Source: Bacteroidales bacterium
GTDB lineage: Bacteria > Bacteroidota > Bacteroidia > Bacteroidales > PUMT01
Direction of reading: 5' to 3'
Assembly (NCBI GenBank): GCA_007133565.1
Contig: SLMM01000176.1
Location: 1-37,272, forward strand
Length of the DNA stretch: 37,272 nt
This document shows positions 6,650 to 14,397 of this stretch, piece by piece. The notes under the pieces are model-generated. The model did no database searches. It saw only the letters and a program-made list of their open reading frames with translations, and was not told the DNA's origin. How positions within the stretch are numbered: position 1 is the stretch's first letter; each line of letters opens with the position of its first letter. The position numbers were made by a program, and so were the translations under genes.

Positions 6650-8251
6650 TTAACTGGTCTTTTCCTCTTTTTTCCTGCGCATGGTAACCTGTATGCACTC
6701 CCTCCTGGCTATTACTACCGAAACGCCCCTGTATTCAAGTTCTCTGCTTATTATCCTTGTATTCTCTTCATGATGTTTTCTGAGCGGGTTAATAACCTTA
6801 ATATGGCCGGGATCGACACCCACCCCTGCACAAATATCTTCTATCCTGCCGGTTGCCGACGATTTTTGTCCCCCGGTCATTCCCGTGGTTGAGTTATCGC
6901 CTATCAGGACTGTAATTGATGAGCCGTCATTTACTGCATCGAGCAGTCCGGTTATACCCGAATGAGTGAATGTTGAATCGCCTATAACACACACTGAGGG
7001 ATGCAAACCGGCATCGGCAGCCCCTTTTGCCATTGTAACAGATGCACCCATATCGACACATGAGTTTATTGCGTTGAATGGCGGAAGTGCACCTAGGGTG
7101 TAACACCCGATATCAGAAAATACCCGTCCCGGACCGTAATTTCTAATGGATTCGAGCAATGCATTGAACATGTCAATATGGCCGCATCCGGCACAAAAGG
7201 ATGGTGGCCTGTTTTTTACGACTGATGGTATTTCGGGTCCTTTTTCAAAGGGCATCCCCAGGGCTTCGGCTACTATGTCGGGATTAAGTTCACCGTCGCG
7301 CGGGAGTGTCCCGTCAAGTCGGCCCATGATCTTTTTACCGGTGCCGGGAAAACCCCGCAACATCTCCTCAACAATTGGATATCCCTCCTCAAGCACAAGC
7401 ACTTTTTCACAGTCGCCGGTGATCTTTTCAACCAGCTCTGCCGGCAAGGGATACTGCCCGATCTTAAGCACAGGGTTTGCATGTTGTTTTCCGCGATAAG
7501 CTTCAATAAGGTAATTATGGGCAAGTCCGCATGCGATGTACCCGACAGATTTGTCATTGCCGTTAACAAGGCTGTTCCATGGTGAATTGCCGGATTCACC
7601 TTCAAGCAGGGTTTGTGAATTGAGCAATCCCCTGTATCTTTTTCTGGCAATACCGGGCAGAAGCACATACTGAACCGGATCGGAAGGGAGGTTAACTTCT
7701 TTCTGGCTGAGGCGTGAAGCGGTCCTGACAGCCGACCTTGAATGGGCAAGCCTCGTAGTAATACGGATCATTACCGGCAGCTTGTATTTTTCAGATAGGT
7801 CAAAACCGTAAAAAACCATGTCATATGCTTCCTGCTGGTTAACAGGCTCAAGAACCGGTATCATTGCAAACTTTCCGTAATACCTGGAGTCCTGCTCATT
7901 CTGCGAAGAGTGCATTGAGGGGTCATCAGCCACCACCAGGAGGAATCCGCCGTTAACACCGGTAATGGCAGCATTCATGAAAGGATCGGCTGCAACATTG
8001 AGGCCGACATGCTTCATGCATGCCATCGAACGTTTACCGCTGTACGACATGCCCAGGGCTGCCTCGAAAGCCGTCTTTTCATTGGCCGACCACTGACAGA
8101 AGATATTATCTTCGGATGAACGGCCACTGTGTTGCACATATTCCATTATCTCGGTCGACGGTGTGCCCGGATACGCATAGATACCTGACATTCCCGCATC
8201 CATACCGGCAAGGGCTATTGCTTCGTCACCAAGTAACATAAGCTTGTCCAT
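6650..8251 (-). CDS. iorA: Indolepyruvate:ferredoxin oxidoreductase, alpha subunit, short form without ferredoxin domain
   Basis: This is the thiamine-diphosphate subunit. It has the N-terminal pyrimidine-binding domain (LLGDEAIALAGMDAG, AYPGTPSTEI, SANEKTAFEAALGMSYSG), the conserved DDPSMHSSQNEQDSR segment, and a C-terminal TPP domain with CAGCGH (Cys353, Cys356) and GDSTFTHSGI ... GDNSTTGMTGGQ. I start it at ATG 8251 (MDKLMLLGDEA, 533 residues). The ATG at 8281 lies inside a -7 promoter octamer and adds unconserved residues. The archaeal/proteobacterial form carries a C-terminal domain with two 4Fe-4S clusters; here the protein ends ~20 residues after VIARRECIQ and has no CxxCxxC motif. The frame is intact, so this looks like a natural short form rather than a break. 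Confidence 0.92.
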   Translation of the reverse strand: MDKLMLLGDEAIALAGMDAGMSGIYAYPGTPSTEIMEYVQHSGRSSEDNIFCQWSANEKTAFEAALGMSYSGKRSMACMKHVGLNVAADPFMNAAITGVNGGFLLVVADDPSMHSSQNEQDSRYYGKFAMIPVLEPVNQQEAYDMVFYGFDLSEKYKLPVMIRITTRLAHSRSAVRTASRLSQKEVNLPSDPVQYVLLPGIARKRYRGLLNSQTLLEGESGNSPWNSLVNGNDKSVGYIACGLAHNYLIEAYRGKQHANPVLKIGQYPLPAELVEKITGDCEKVLVLEEGYPIVEEMLRGFPGTGKKIMGRLDGTLPRDGELNPDIVAEALGMPFEKGPEIPSVVKNRPPSFCAGCGHIDMFNALLESIRNYGPGRVFSDIGCYTLGALPPFNAINSCVDMGASVTMAKGAADAGLHPSVCVIGDSTFTHSGITGLLDAVNDGSSITVLIGDNSTTGMTGGQKSSATGRIEDICAGVGVDPGHIKVINPLRKHHEENTRIISRELEYRGVSVVIARRECIQVTMRRKKEEKTS

Positions 8252-8278
8252 AAAATCTTTTTTGACTTGATTACAGAC

Positions 8279-8286
8279 CAAAATTA
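8279..8286 (-). promoter_or_regulatory. Bacteroidetes-type -7 element (TAATTTTG on minus) before iorA
   Basis: On the minus strand the octamer TAATTTTG fits TAnnTTTG and ends 28 bases before the ATG at 8251. It covers the alternative upstream ATG at 8281, which argues that 8251 is the real start of iorA. It also suggests that iorA-iorB-DUF4301 are transcribed separately from the YjbQ gene upstream. Confidence 0.5.
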
Positions 8287-8391
8287 GAAATAAATGGAAG
8301 CAAAAAACATGTTATATATCACATACTGTACGTGCATCCGTTTACTGAGCGGCAATTATCAGGTGTTCTGACCTGAATGCCGGATGCATTA

Positions 8392-8802
8392 CTATGAATA
8401 TACTGTAACTGTTATCTTGCGGCTCCCTCCCCGGTTTCTGAACTCGCAAAGGAAAATGCCCTGCCAGGTACCCAAATTCAACTTTTTGCGGGTTACAGGA
8501 ATTGTAAGTGAAACTGAAATCAGGCTTGATTTAACATGGGCAGGCATATCATCAGAACCTTCAATGGTATGTATATACCCGGGGTCATTATCCGGCACAA
8601 GTTTGTCTGTTGCATAGGCAAGATCACGGGGTACATCTGGATCAGCATTTTCGTTTATTGTAATTGCAGCCGAAGTATGCCGCAGGAACAGGTTCACAAG
8701 TCCGGCATCAGGAAGGCTGCCGAGCTTTTCTTCGATCAGCCGTGTAATCGGGTGGTAGCCCCTGCTGAAGGGCGGGAGGCTTATCTCATACTGCTGTACC
8801 AT
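8392..8802 (-). CDS. YjbQ/UPF0047 family protein
   Basis: The 136-residue protein matches the YjbQ family closely over its full length. The conserved stretch RHTSAAITINENADPDVPRD (~41-60) is followed by HTIEGSDDMPAHVKSS and LGTWQGIFLCEFRNRGGSRK near the C-terminus. The His and Glu residues of these motifs form the family's metal/phosphate site. Members have been reported to substitute weakly for thiamine-phosphate synthase, but their true role is unsettled. It is cytoplasmic, with no signal peptide. It lies 140 bases upstream of iorA on the same strand but is probably a separate unit, given the -7 octamer in that gap. Confidence 0.92.
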   Translation of the reverse strand: MVQQYEISLPPFSRGYHPITRLIEEKLGSLPDAGLVNLFLRHTSAAITINENADPDVPRDLAYATDKLVPDNDPGYIHTIEGSDDMPAHVKSSLISVSLTIPVTRKKLNLGTWQGIFLCEFRNRGGSRKITVTVYS

Positions 8803-8930
8803 AATTATTCTTTATTATATGACATTTGGGGAGGTATTAAACTTTTATTATTTTTGACTGTTAAGATATACAGGGAATCACCAGTTAATGCAAAATTAGT
8901 AGTAATACAGAACCTATGCAATTTTTATCT

Positions 8931-8938
8931 TACTTTTG
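8931..8938 (+). promoter_or_regulatory. Bacteroidetes-type -7 element (TACTTTTG)
   Basis: TACTTTTG, 53 bases before the ATG at 8992, fits TAnnTTTG and is identical to the octamers at 14369 and, on the minus strand, 4418. No -33 TTG is seen at the usual spacing. Confidence 0.5.
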
Positions 8939-8991
8939 AGACGGCATGAATTTTGCAGAAGTTAAATAGTAAATTTAAATGACAGGATAAT

Positions 8992-9633
8992 ATGCCAGTA
9001 CCCCGGATTATATATACCGTAACGCTGATTATTCTGTCGTTCATCACGGCCGATTTATATGCACAGGGCCGCGATGCAGGGAAAGATCCATTGCAGATCA
9101 GTGGTATAATCAGGGATGAATTTAATAATCCGCTGCCATACAGCCATGTTATAGTCATCAACAAAGGAATGGGCAGTATTGCTGACAGACGGGGAAGGTT
9201 CTCATTCATAGTGCATCCAAACGACACACTTATTTTTTCATCTCTCGGCCATAAGCGTGAACAGTTTATCGTGCCCGACGACCTTGATGTGGTTCATTAC
9301 TCCATAGATATCCAGCTTGAAAGAGACCCGTTTGAGATAGAGGAGGTGACTGTCTGGCCATGGGCCACATATGAGGAATTTTCGGAAGCATTTATAGCTC
9401 TCAACCTCCCTGAAGATGATTATGACAGGGCAATGGCAAATATTGCCCTTATACAGACATGGATGGAGCTTGAAGGCCTTCCGGCCGACCCGGCCGCCAG
9501 TTTCAGGCTTGCAATGATGGAGCACAATTACAGGCATATGTATGCAGGCCAGCCACCCAACAACCTGCTGAATCCCTTCTCATGGGCACAGTTTATTCAG
9601 GCTATCAGAGAAGGGCGATTCAGAGGGCGATAA
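8992..9633 (+). CDS. Secreted protein with carboxypeptidase-regulatory-like domain
   Basis: The 213-residue protein begins with a Sec signal peptide (hydrophobic ~6-20, probable cut after DLYAQ). Residues ~35-115 form a carboxypeptidase-regulatory-like domain: ISGIIRDEFNNPLPYSHVIV, a ADRRGRFSF turn and DTLIFSSLGHKREQFIV. The C-terminal ~95 residues are different: IEEVTVWPWATYEEF, then a helical region rich in Met, Ala and Asn that ends in a basic tail. Proteins of this layout are common and uncharacterised in Bacteroidetes. It lies 119 bases upstream of a TonB-dependent receptor on the same strand, so the two may be expressed together and act at the envelope. No enzyme motif is visible. Confidence 0.8.
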   Translation: MPVPRIIYTVTLIILSFITADLYAQGRDAGKDPLQISGIIRDEFNNPLPYSHVIVINKGMGSIADRRGRFSFIVHPNDTLIFSSLGHKREQFIVPDDLDVVHYSIDIQLERDPFEIEEVTVWPWATYEEFSEAFIALNLPEDDYDRAMANIALIQTWMELEGLPADPAASFRLAMMEHNYRHMYAGQPPNNLLNPFSWAQFIQAIREGRFRGR

Positions 9634-9752
9634 ATTCCGGAACGTATTATATCAACCGGTTAATCCCTCCCCCCTGCATTATCAGAATATATTTTATATT
9701 TATCCGTTAATTAACGATGAATTGACCATTAACAGGATAATCTATTTCTGGG

Positions 9753-12212
9753 ATGCATTTTATCAGGGCCCTGGCCATATTGTCAGTATTCGGTTTAGCA
9801 GTTTCTGATCCTGTTAATTCGCAAACTCCCCTGTTCACAGTTTACGGAACTGTGACAGATACAACCGGACACCCCCTGCCTCTTGCAGGGGTTGGCATTT
9901 CAGGAATACCTGCCGGCACAGTAAGCAACAGCACCGGCCATTACAGTCTGTCCCTGCCTGCCGGTACAAATCATAAAATGGTTGTTACAATGCTTGGTTA
10001 TGTGCCGGCAGAAAAGGTAGTTACAGGCAACGCCGGAGACAGTGTGAGGGTTGATTTCATATTGAAGGTTTCATACGAGGAGATATCAGAAGTGTTGGTT
10101 ACCCGGGCCAGGGAGAGGGAAGGCAGCCTCAGTGGTATTGACATAAGGGATGTGGAAATAATACCCACCGCAGGAAGCGCAATAGAAACACTGCTTAAAA
10201 CCATGCCCGGGGTATCGGGCAGGAATGAATTCAGCTCACAATATACAGTAAGGGGCGGAAACTTTGACGAAAACCTCGTATATGTCAACGGGATTGAGGT
10301 TTACCGTCCTGTACTTATCCATGCCGGTCACAAGGAAGGACTCAGTTTTATAAACCCCGACCTGGTCGGATCTGTCAAATTTTCGGCAGGGGGATTTGGA
10401 GCCAGGTACGGTGACAAAATATCATCGGTACTGGACATAACTTACCGCGAGCCGTCATCTTTTGCGGCGTCTGCATCAGCCAGCCTTCTTGGCGGCACGG
10501 CCCATGCGGAGGGAGCTTCTGCAGACGGAAGGTTTCGCCATATAAGCGGTCTGAGGTACAGGACCAATCAGTACCTGTTGCATACTATGGATGAAAAGGG
10601 TGATTACCTCTCTTCCTTTGCCGACTTCCAGTCGTTTACCAGCTATCAGTTATCTGACCATTTTTCATTGTCATTTTTGGGACATTATTCCAGGAACAAT
10701 TTCGGCTTTGTGCCTGAGACGCGGGAGACAAGTTTTGGAACTTTTGATAACCTGATGCAGTTGATGATATATTTTGACGGCCGCGATGCCAGCGTATTCC
10801 GTACCTATTCAGGCGCCCTGAGCCTTAATTACAGTCCGTCAGACAAAATGAACCTGGTTGTCAATGTGTCGGCATTCAATACTTCTGAGTCGGAAACTTT
10901 TGACCTGCAGGGCAGGTACCTGATAAATCAGCTTGAAAAGCAGCTGTCATCTGAAAATTCAGCCGACAGTGTAATGAATATCGGTGTTGGCACTTTCATC
11001 AACCATGCCAGAAACTTTCTTGAAGCCAGGGTTTTATCGATTGCACACAGAGGTGAATATTTATATTCAGGAAGCCGGCTTGAATGGGGACTGCAGATGC
11101 AGAACGATGTTTTTGATGACAGGATGAGGGAGTGGCAGATTATAGACTCTGCAGGATACAACCTGCCCTATACAGGCAGTGAAATTGTTCCATGGCATCT
11201 GGCTGCCTCTGAGAACAGCCTTGCAGTTTTGAGGTACTCTGCATATCTGCAAAACACCACAAGGATTGACCTCAGCAGGGCCATGCTGGATGCCAGCGGA
11301 GGAATCAGGACTGTTTTCTGGGATTACAGCGGTGGCATTTTTGTCAGTCCCCGCGCCTCTCTTACACTATACCCGGCAGCCTGGAACAACCTTGTCTTCC
11401 ACCTGTCAGGCGGATATTATTATCAATTGCCGTTCTTCCGTGAGTTTCGTGACAAATTCGGCAACATAAACCTGGACAAGGTACCTCAGAAATCAATCCA
11501 CCTGGTTCTGGGTAATGATTATTTTATGCGACTGTGGAACAGGCCATTCAGGCTGTCAACTGAGCTGTATTACAAATGGCTGCATGACCTGATACCATAT
11601 AAAACAGATAACATTAGAATTATTTATTCGGGCGAAAACAATGCTAGAGGATATGCAACAGGTATTGACATGAAACTTCACGGCGATTTTGTTGCGGGAG
11701 TGGACTCCTGGGTCAGCCTGTCATTTCTGCGTACACGAGAATCGGTAGGGTATATCGATAATGATACCGGAGTTGAAAATTTTACAGGATATTATCCGCG
11801 CCCGACTGACCAGCTGGTAAATCTTGCCGTATTTTTTCAGGATTATCTTCCCAACAACCCGGCATACAAGGTACACATGAGAATGATCTATGGCAGCCGC
11901 CTTCCCTTCAGTCCCCCCAACACCCCTGCACATGAACTTTCTTTCAGAATGCCCTCCTATCGCAGGGTCGACATAGGGTTTTCTAAAGAAATTTTCAGCA
12001 GCCTTAAGGATCCGGGAATGGGGCATGTTCCGGGTAACTTCAGGAGCCTGAGAATTGGCGCTGAAATATTCAACATGCTTGATATCAGGAATACAGGATC
12101 TTACTTCTGGTTAAAAACAATATCACACGACCCCGGGGTACCGGGAGAATTTGCTGTTCCCAATTATTTGTCGGGAAGGCGCATCAATATCCGTTTAATT
12201 GCCAAATTCTGA
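9753..12212 (+). CDS. TonB-dependent receptor with N-terminal carboxypeptidase-regulatory-like domain
   Basis: This complete 819-residue outer-membrane receptor has a signal peptide (1-~23), a carboxypeptidase-regulatory-like domain (~28-110: [34 protein letters not shown]), a plug domain (~118-230: [51 protein letters not shown]) and a beta-barrel to the end. The terminal RLIAKF has the usual final aromatic residue. The plug sequence is that of the family usually annotated simply as TonB-dependent receptor; there is no adjacent SusD partner, so it is not a SusC-type glycan importer. The ligand is unknown. Its stop codon directly abuts the stop of the opposite-strand nitroreductase gene, with no base between. 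Confidence 0.93.
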   Translation: MHFIRALAILSVFGLAVSDPVNSQTPLFTVYGTVTDTTGHPLPLAGVGISGIPAGTVSNSTGHYSLSLPAGTNHKMVVTMLGYVPAEKVVTGNAGDSVRVDFILKVSYEEISEVLVTRAREREGSLSGIDIRDVEIIPTAGSAIETLLKTMPGVSGRNEFSSQYTVRGGNFDENLVYVNGIEVYRPVLIHAGHKEGLSFINPDLVGSVKFSAGGFGARYGDKISSVLDITYREPSSFAASASASLLGGTAHAEGASADGRFRHISGLRYRTNQYLLHTMDEKGDYLSSFADFQSFTSYQLSDHFSLSFLGHYSRNNFGFVPETRETSFGTFDNLMQLMIYFDGRDASVFRTYSGALSLNYSPSDKMNLVVNVSAFNTSESETFDLQGRYLINQLEKQLSSENSADSVMNIGVGTFINHARNFLEARVLSIAHRGEYLYSGSRLEWGLQMQNDVFDDRMREWQIIDSAGYNLPYTGSEIVPWHLAASENSLAVLRYSAYLQNTTRIDLSRAMLDASGGIRTVFWDYSGGIFVSPRASLTLYPAAWNNLVFHLSGGYYYQLPFFREFRDKFGNINLDKVPQKSIHLVLGNDYFMRLWNRPFRLSTELYYKWLHDLIPYKTDNIRIIYSGENNARGYATGIDMKLHGDFVAGVDSWVSLSFLRTRESVGYIDNDTGVENFTGYYPRPTDQLVNLAVFFQDYLPNNPAYKVHMRMIYGSRLPFSPPNTPAHELSFRMPSYRRVDIGFSKEIFSSLKDPGMGHVPGNFRSLRIGAEIFNMLDIRNTGSYFWLKTISHDPGVPGEFAVPNYLSGRRINIRLIAKF

Positions 12213-12797
12213 TCATCCCCTGCTTTTATTCCAACTGCTTTTGAAAACAAATTCACTCAATTCATTTCTGGTTCTCTCTGCTTTTTCCCTTTTTTGCAGG
12301 TCGGCCGGAAGATCATCTGTCCTGCCCCGGTACCCTACAGCTATCATTGCAACCGGATCAAATCCGTCTGGTATACCCAGGTTTTCCCTTGCCATCTCCT
12401 TGTCAAACCCGCCCATCTGGTGTACATATAATCCCATATCGGTTGCCTGGACAAGAAGGTTGCCAACGGCCATCCCGGTATCATGCATTGCGTAATAGTT
12501 GGGTTTTCCGTTAAATGAGGAATTCCTGGCCGCCACACTGAGAATAAGCAGCGGAACGTTCTTTGCCCATACCCGGTTTCCTTCGGCCAGAGTATCATAC
12601 ATATTGTTAAAAGCATCACTTTCTTCCCTTGTGGCATAAATGAAACGCCAGGGCTGTTCATTCCTGCTCGAAGGGGCCCACCTGGCAGCTTCGAACAGTT
12701 TCAGTATCTTTACCTCTTCAACAGGTTTACTGTCAAATGCAAGGGGACTGTAACGCTTTTCAATGAGCTCGTTGATAATTCCTGTTTGCTTTTCCAT
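12213..12797 (-). CDS. Nitroreductase family FMN oxidoreductase
   Basis: The product is a single-domain nitroreductase that would bind FMN as a dimer and use NAD(P)H to reduce a nitro, quinone or similar acceptor. Visible motifs are the RYSPLAFDSKPV start, ARWAPSSRNEQPWRFIYAT (FMN-phosphate binding), and the central MHDTGMAVGNLLVQATDMGLYVHQ segment. I place the start at ATG 12797 (MEKQTGIINELIEKR, 194 residues) because the family begins there; the longer frame adds 18 residues without similarity. The substrate cannot be told. It is a single gene, convergent with the TonB receptor and divergent from rocD. Confidence 0.88.
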   Translation of the reverse strand: MEKQTGIINELIEKRYSPLAFDSKPVEEVKILKLFEAARWAPSSRNEQPWRFIYATREESDAFNNMYDTLAEGNRVWAKNVPLLILSVAARNSSFNGKPNYYAMHDTGMAVGNLLVQATDMGLYVHQMGGFDKEMARENLGIPDGFDPVAMIAVGYRGRTDDLPADLQKREKAERTRNELSEFVFKSSWNKSRG

Positions 12798-12975
12798 AGA
12801 ATATTTTTTTATAATAATGTACAAGTTATCAGCTTTATCTGAGAACAGCAAATACCTCTTTTTGTTTGAGCAGTTTGAGATATTTTATTATAGCCGTATC
12901 TTAGGATATTTGGAAAAGTTGTATTAAGATTGCATTCTTTCAGAAATAAAATATTTAAAATTTAACGAATAAGAT

Positions 12976-14187
12976 ATGAACACACAAGACTACATCAAAA
13001 GAGAAGAGAAGTACGGGGCGCATAACTATCATCCTATACCGGTAGTGCTTGAAAGGGGCGAAGGTATATATGTATGGGATGTTGAAGGAAAACGTTATTT
13101 TGATTTTCTTTCAGCTTATTCAGCCGTAAACCAGGGACACTGCCATCCTAAAATCATAGATGCACTTACAGCACAGGCCGGCAGGCTTTGTCTTACCTCC
13201 CGTGCATTTCACAATTCATGTCTGGGTGAATATGAAGAATATATAACCAGGTATTTCGGTTATGACAAGGTGCTGCCTATGAATACAGGAGTTGAGGGAG
13301 ATGAGACCGCCCTGAAGCTATGTCGTAAATGGGCATACCTCAAAAAGGGTGTGCCTGAGAACGAGGCCAAGATTATAGTATGTGAGAATAATTTTCACGG
13401 ACGGACAATAACCATCGTCTCTATCTCAACCGATCCTGATGCCAGGAGGCATTACGGGCCATATACACCGGGGTTTGTCACTATACCCTACAATGACCTG
13501 GATGCCCTTGAAAAGGAACTGAATGACCCTAATGTCGCAGGTTTTCTGGTAGAACCGATACAGGGGGAGGCAGGCGTTTATGTGCCTGACGACGGTTACC
13601 TGAAAGGTGTGAGTGAACTGTGCAAAAAGCATAATGTTTTGTTTATTGCCGATGAAGTGCAGACCGGCATTGCAAGGACAGGAAGGCTGCTTGCCTGCGA
13701 CCACGAGAATGTACGGCCCGACATCCTTATTCTCGGAAAGGCCCTTTCCGGTGGTGTGTATCCGGTTTCGGCCGTACTTGCCGATGATGATATTATGCTG
13801 ACCATTAAGCCGGGAGAGCATGGTTCTACATACGGGGGAAACCCTGTTGCAGCCAGGGTGGCTATGGCGGCCCTTGAAGTGGTGAAGGAGGAGAACCTTG
13901 CTGATAATGCTGAACGACTCGGAAAAGTATTCAGGGAAGAGATGAGCAAAATCAATTCAGAGATGGTCGAGTTAGTGAGGGGTAAAGGCCTGCTAAACGC
14001 AATTGTGATTAAACCCAGGAACGGAAAGACTGCACAGGATGTATGCCTCAAAATGAAAGACAACGGGGTGCTGGCCAAACCTACACACGGTCATATTATC
14101 AGGTTTGCCCCGCCGCTGGTAATAAATGAACAACAGCTGAGGGAAGCATCATCAATAATTGCCGAATCTATTAAATCTTTTGACTGA
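12976..14187 (+). CDS. rocD: Ornithine aminotransferase
   Basis: RocD is a class-III PLP aminotransferase that moves the delta-amino group of ornithine to 2-oxoglutarate, giving glutamate-5-semialdehyde and glutamate. The N-terminus ([36 protein letters not shown], split here between residues ~14 and 49) is diagnostic of ornithine rather than acetylornithine enzymes. Others are [31 protein letters not shown] and the PLP lysine, Lys255, in LGKALSGG. At 403 residues it has the normal bacterial length. Its product is also the intermediate made by ProB/ProA, encoded at 28397-30526, so it links ornithine with proline and glutamate. A clear terminator follows, so it is a single-gene unit. Confidence 0.95.
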   Translation: MNTQDYIKREEKYGAHNYHPIPVVLERGEGIYVWDVEGKRYFDFLSAYSAVNQGHCHPKIIDALTAQAGRLCLTSRAFHNSCLGEYEEYITRYFGYDKVLPMNTGVEGDETALKLCRKWAYLKKGVPENEAKIIVCENNFHGRTITIVSISTDPDARRHYGPYTPGFVTIPYNDLDALEKELNDPNVAGFLVEPIQGEAGVYVPDDGYLKGVSELCKKHNVLFIADEVQTGIARTGRLLACDHENVRPDILILGKALSGGVYPVSAVLADDDIMLTIKPGEHGSTYGGNPVAARVAMAALEVVKEENLADNAERLGKVFREEMSKINSEMVELVRGKGLLNAIVIKPRNGKTAQDVCLKMKDNGVLAKPTHGHIIRFAPPLVINEQQLREASSIIAESIKSFD

Positions 14188-14215
14188 TTCCTTATGTTTT
14201 CCTGAATTTACCGGG

Positions 14216-14243
14216 GAGGCTGCCTCAAAAGGGCAGCCTCTTT
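14216..14243 (+). terminator. Intrinsic terminator after rocD
   Basis: A perfect 9-bp GC-rich stem (GAGGCTGCC at 14216-14224, GGCAGCCTC at 14232-14240) with a 7-base loop is followed by a short TTT run. It begins 29 bases after the rocD stop and separates rocD from acnA. Confidence 0.8.
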
Positions 14244-14368
14244 GTAATGCGTCTGCATTGATGAATTAACATTCCTGCCTGGTACATGGTGAAGAATAAT
14301 TTAAGTTTTTGCGTGCTGAGAGCAAACAAATAGTGTATCCGGCTGTTTTTTAAAAAGGTTTGTTTGAT

Positions 14369-14376
14369 TACTTTTG
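14369..14376 (+). promoter_or_regulatory. Bacteroidetes-type -7 element (TACTTTTG) before acnA
   Basis: TACTTTTG fits TAnnTTTG and lies 21 bases before the acnA ATG, past the rocD terminator. The region 20-25 bases upstream is T-rich but has no exact TTTG. Confidence 0.55.
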
Positions 14377-14397
14377 AGTTACTAAAACAATAAAAAT

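Noticed and set aside
7273-7749. 158-residue minus strand open frame inside iorA
   Set aside because: Same strand but another frame of iorA; iorA is continuous and conserved through the region, so there is no frameshift.
12889-12932. Promoter or ARG box before rocD
   Set aside because: TAAGATTG is one base off the -7 consensus and the only TTTG lies 12 bases upstream, too close; no ARG-box-like palindrome is present.
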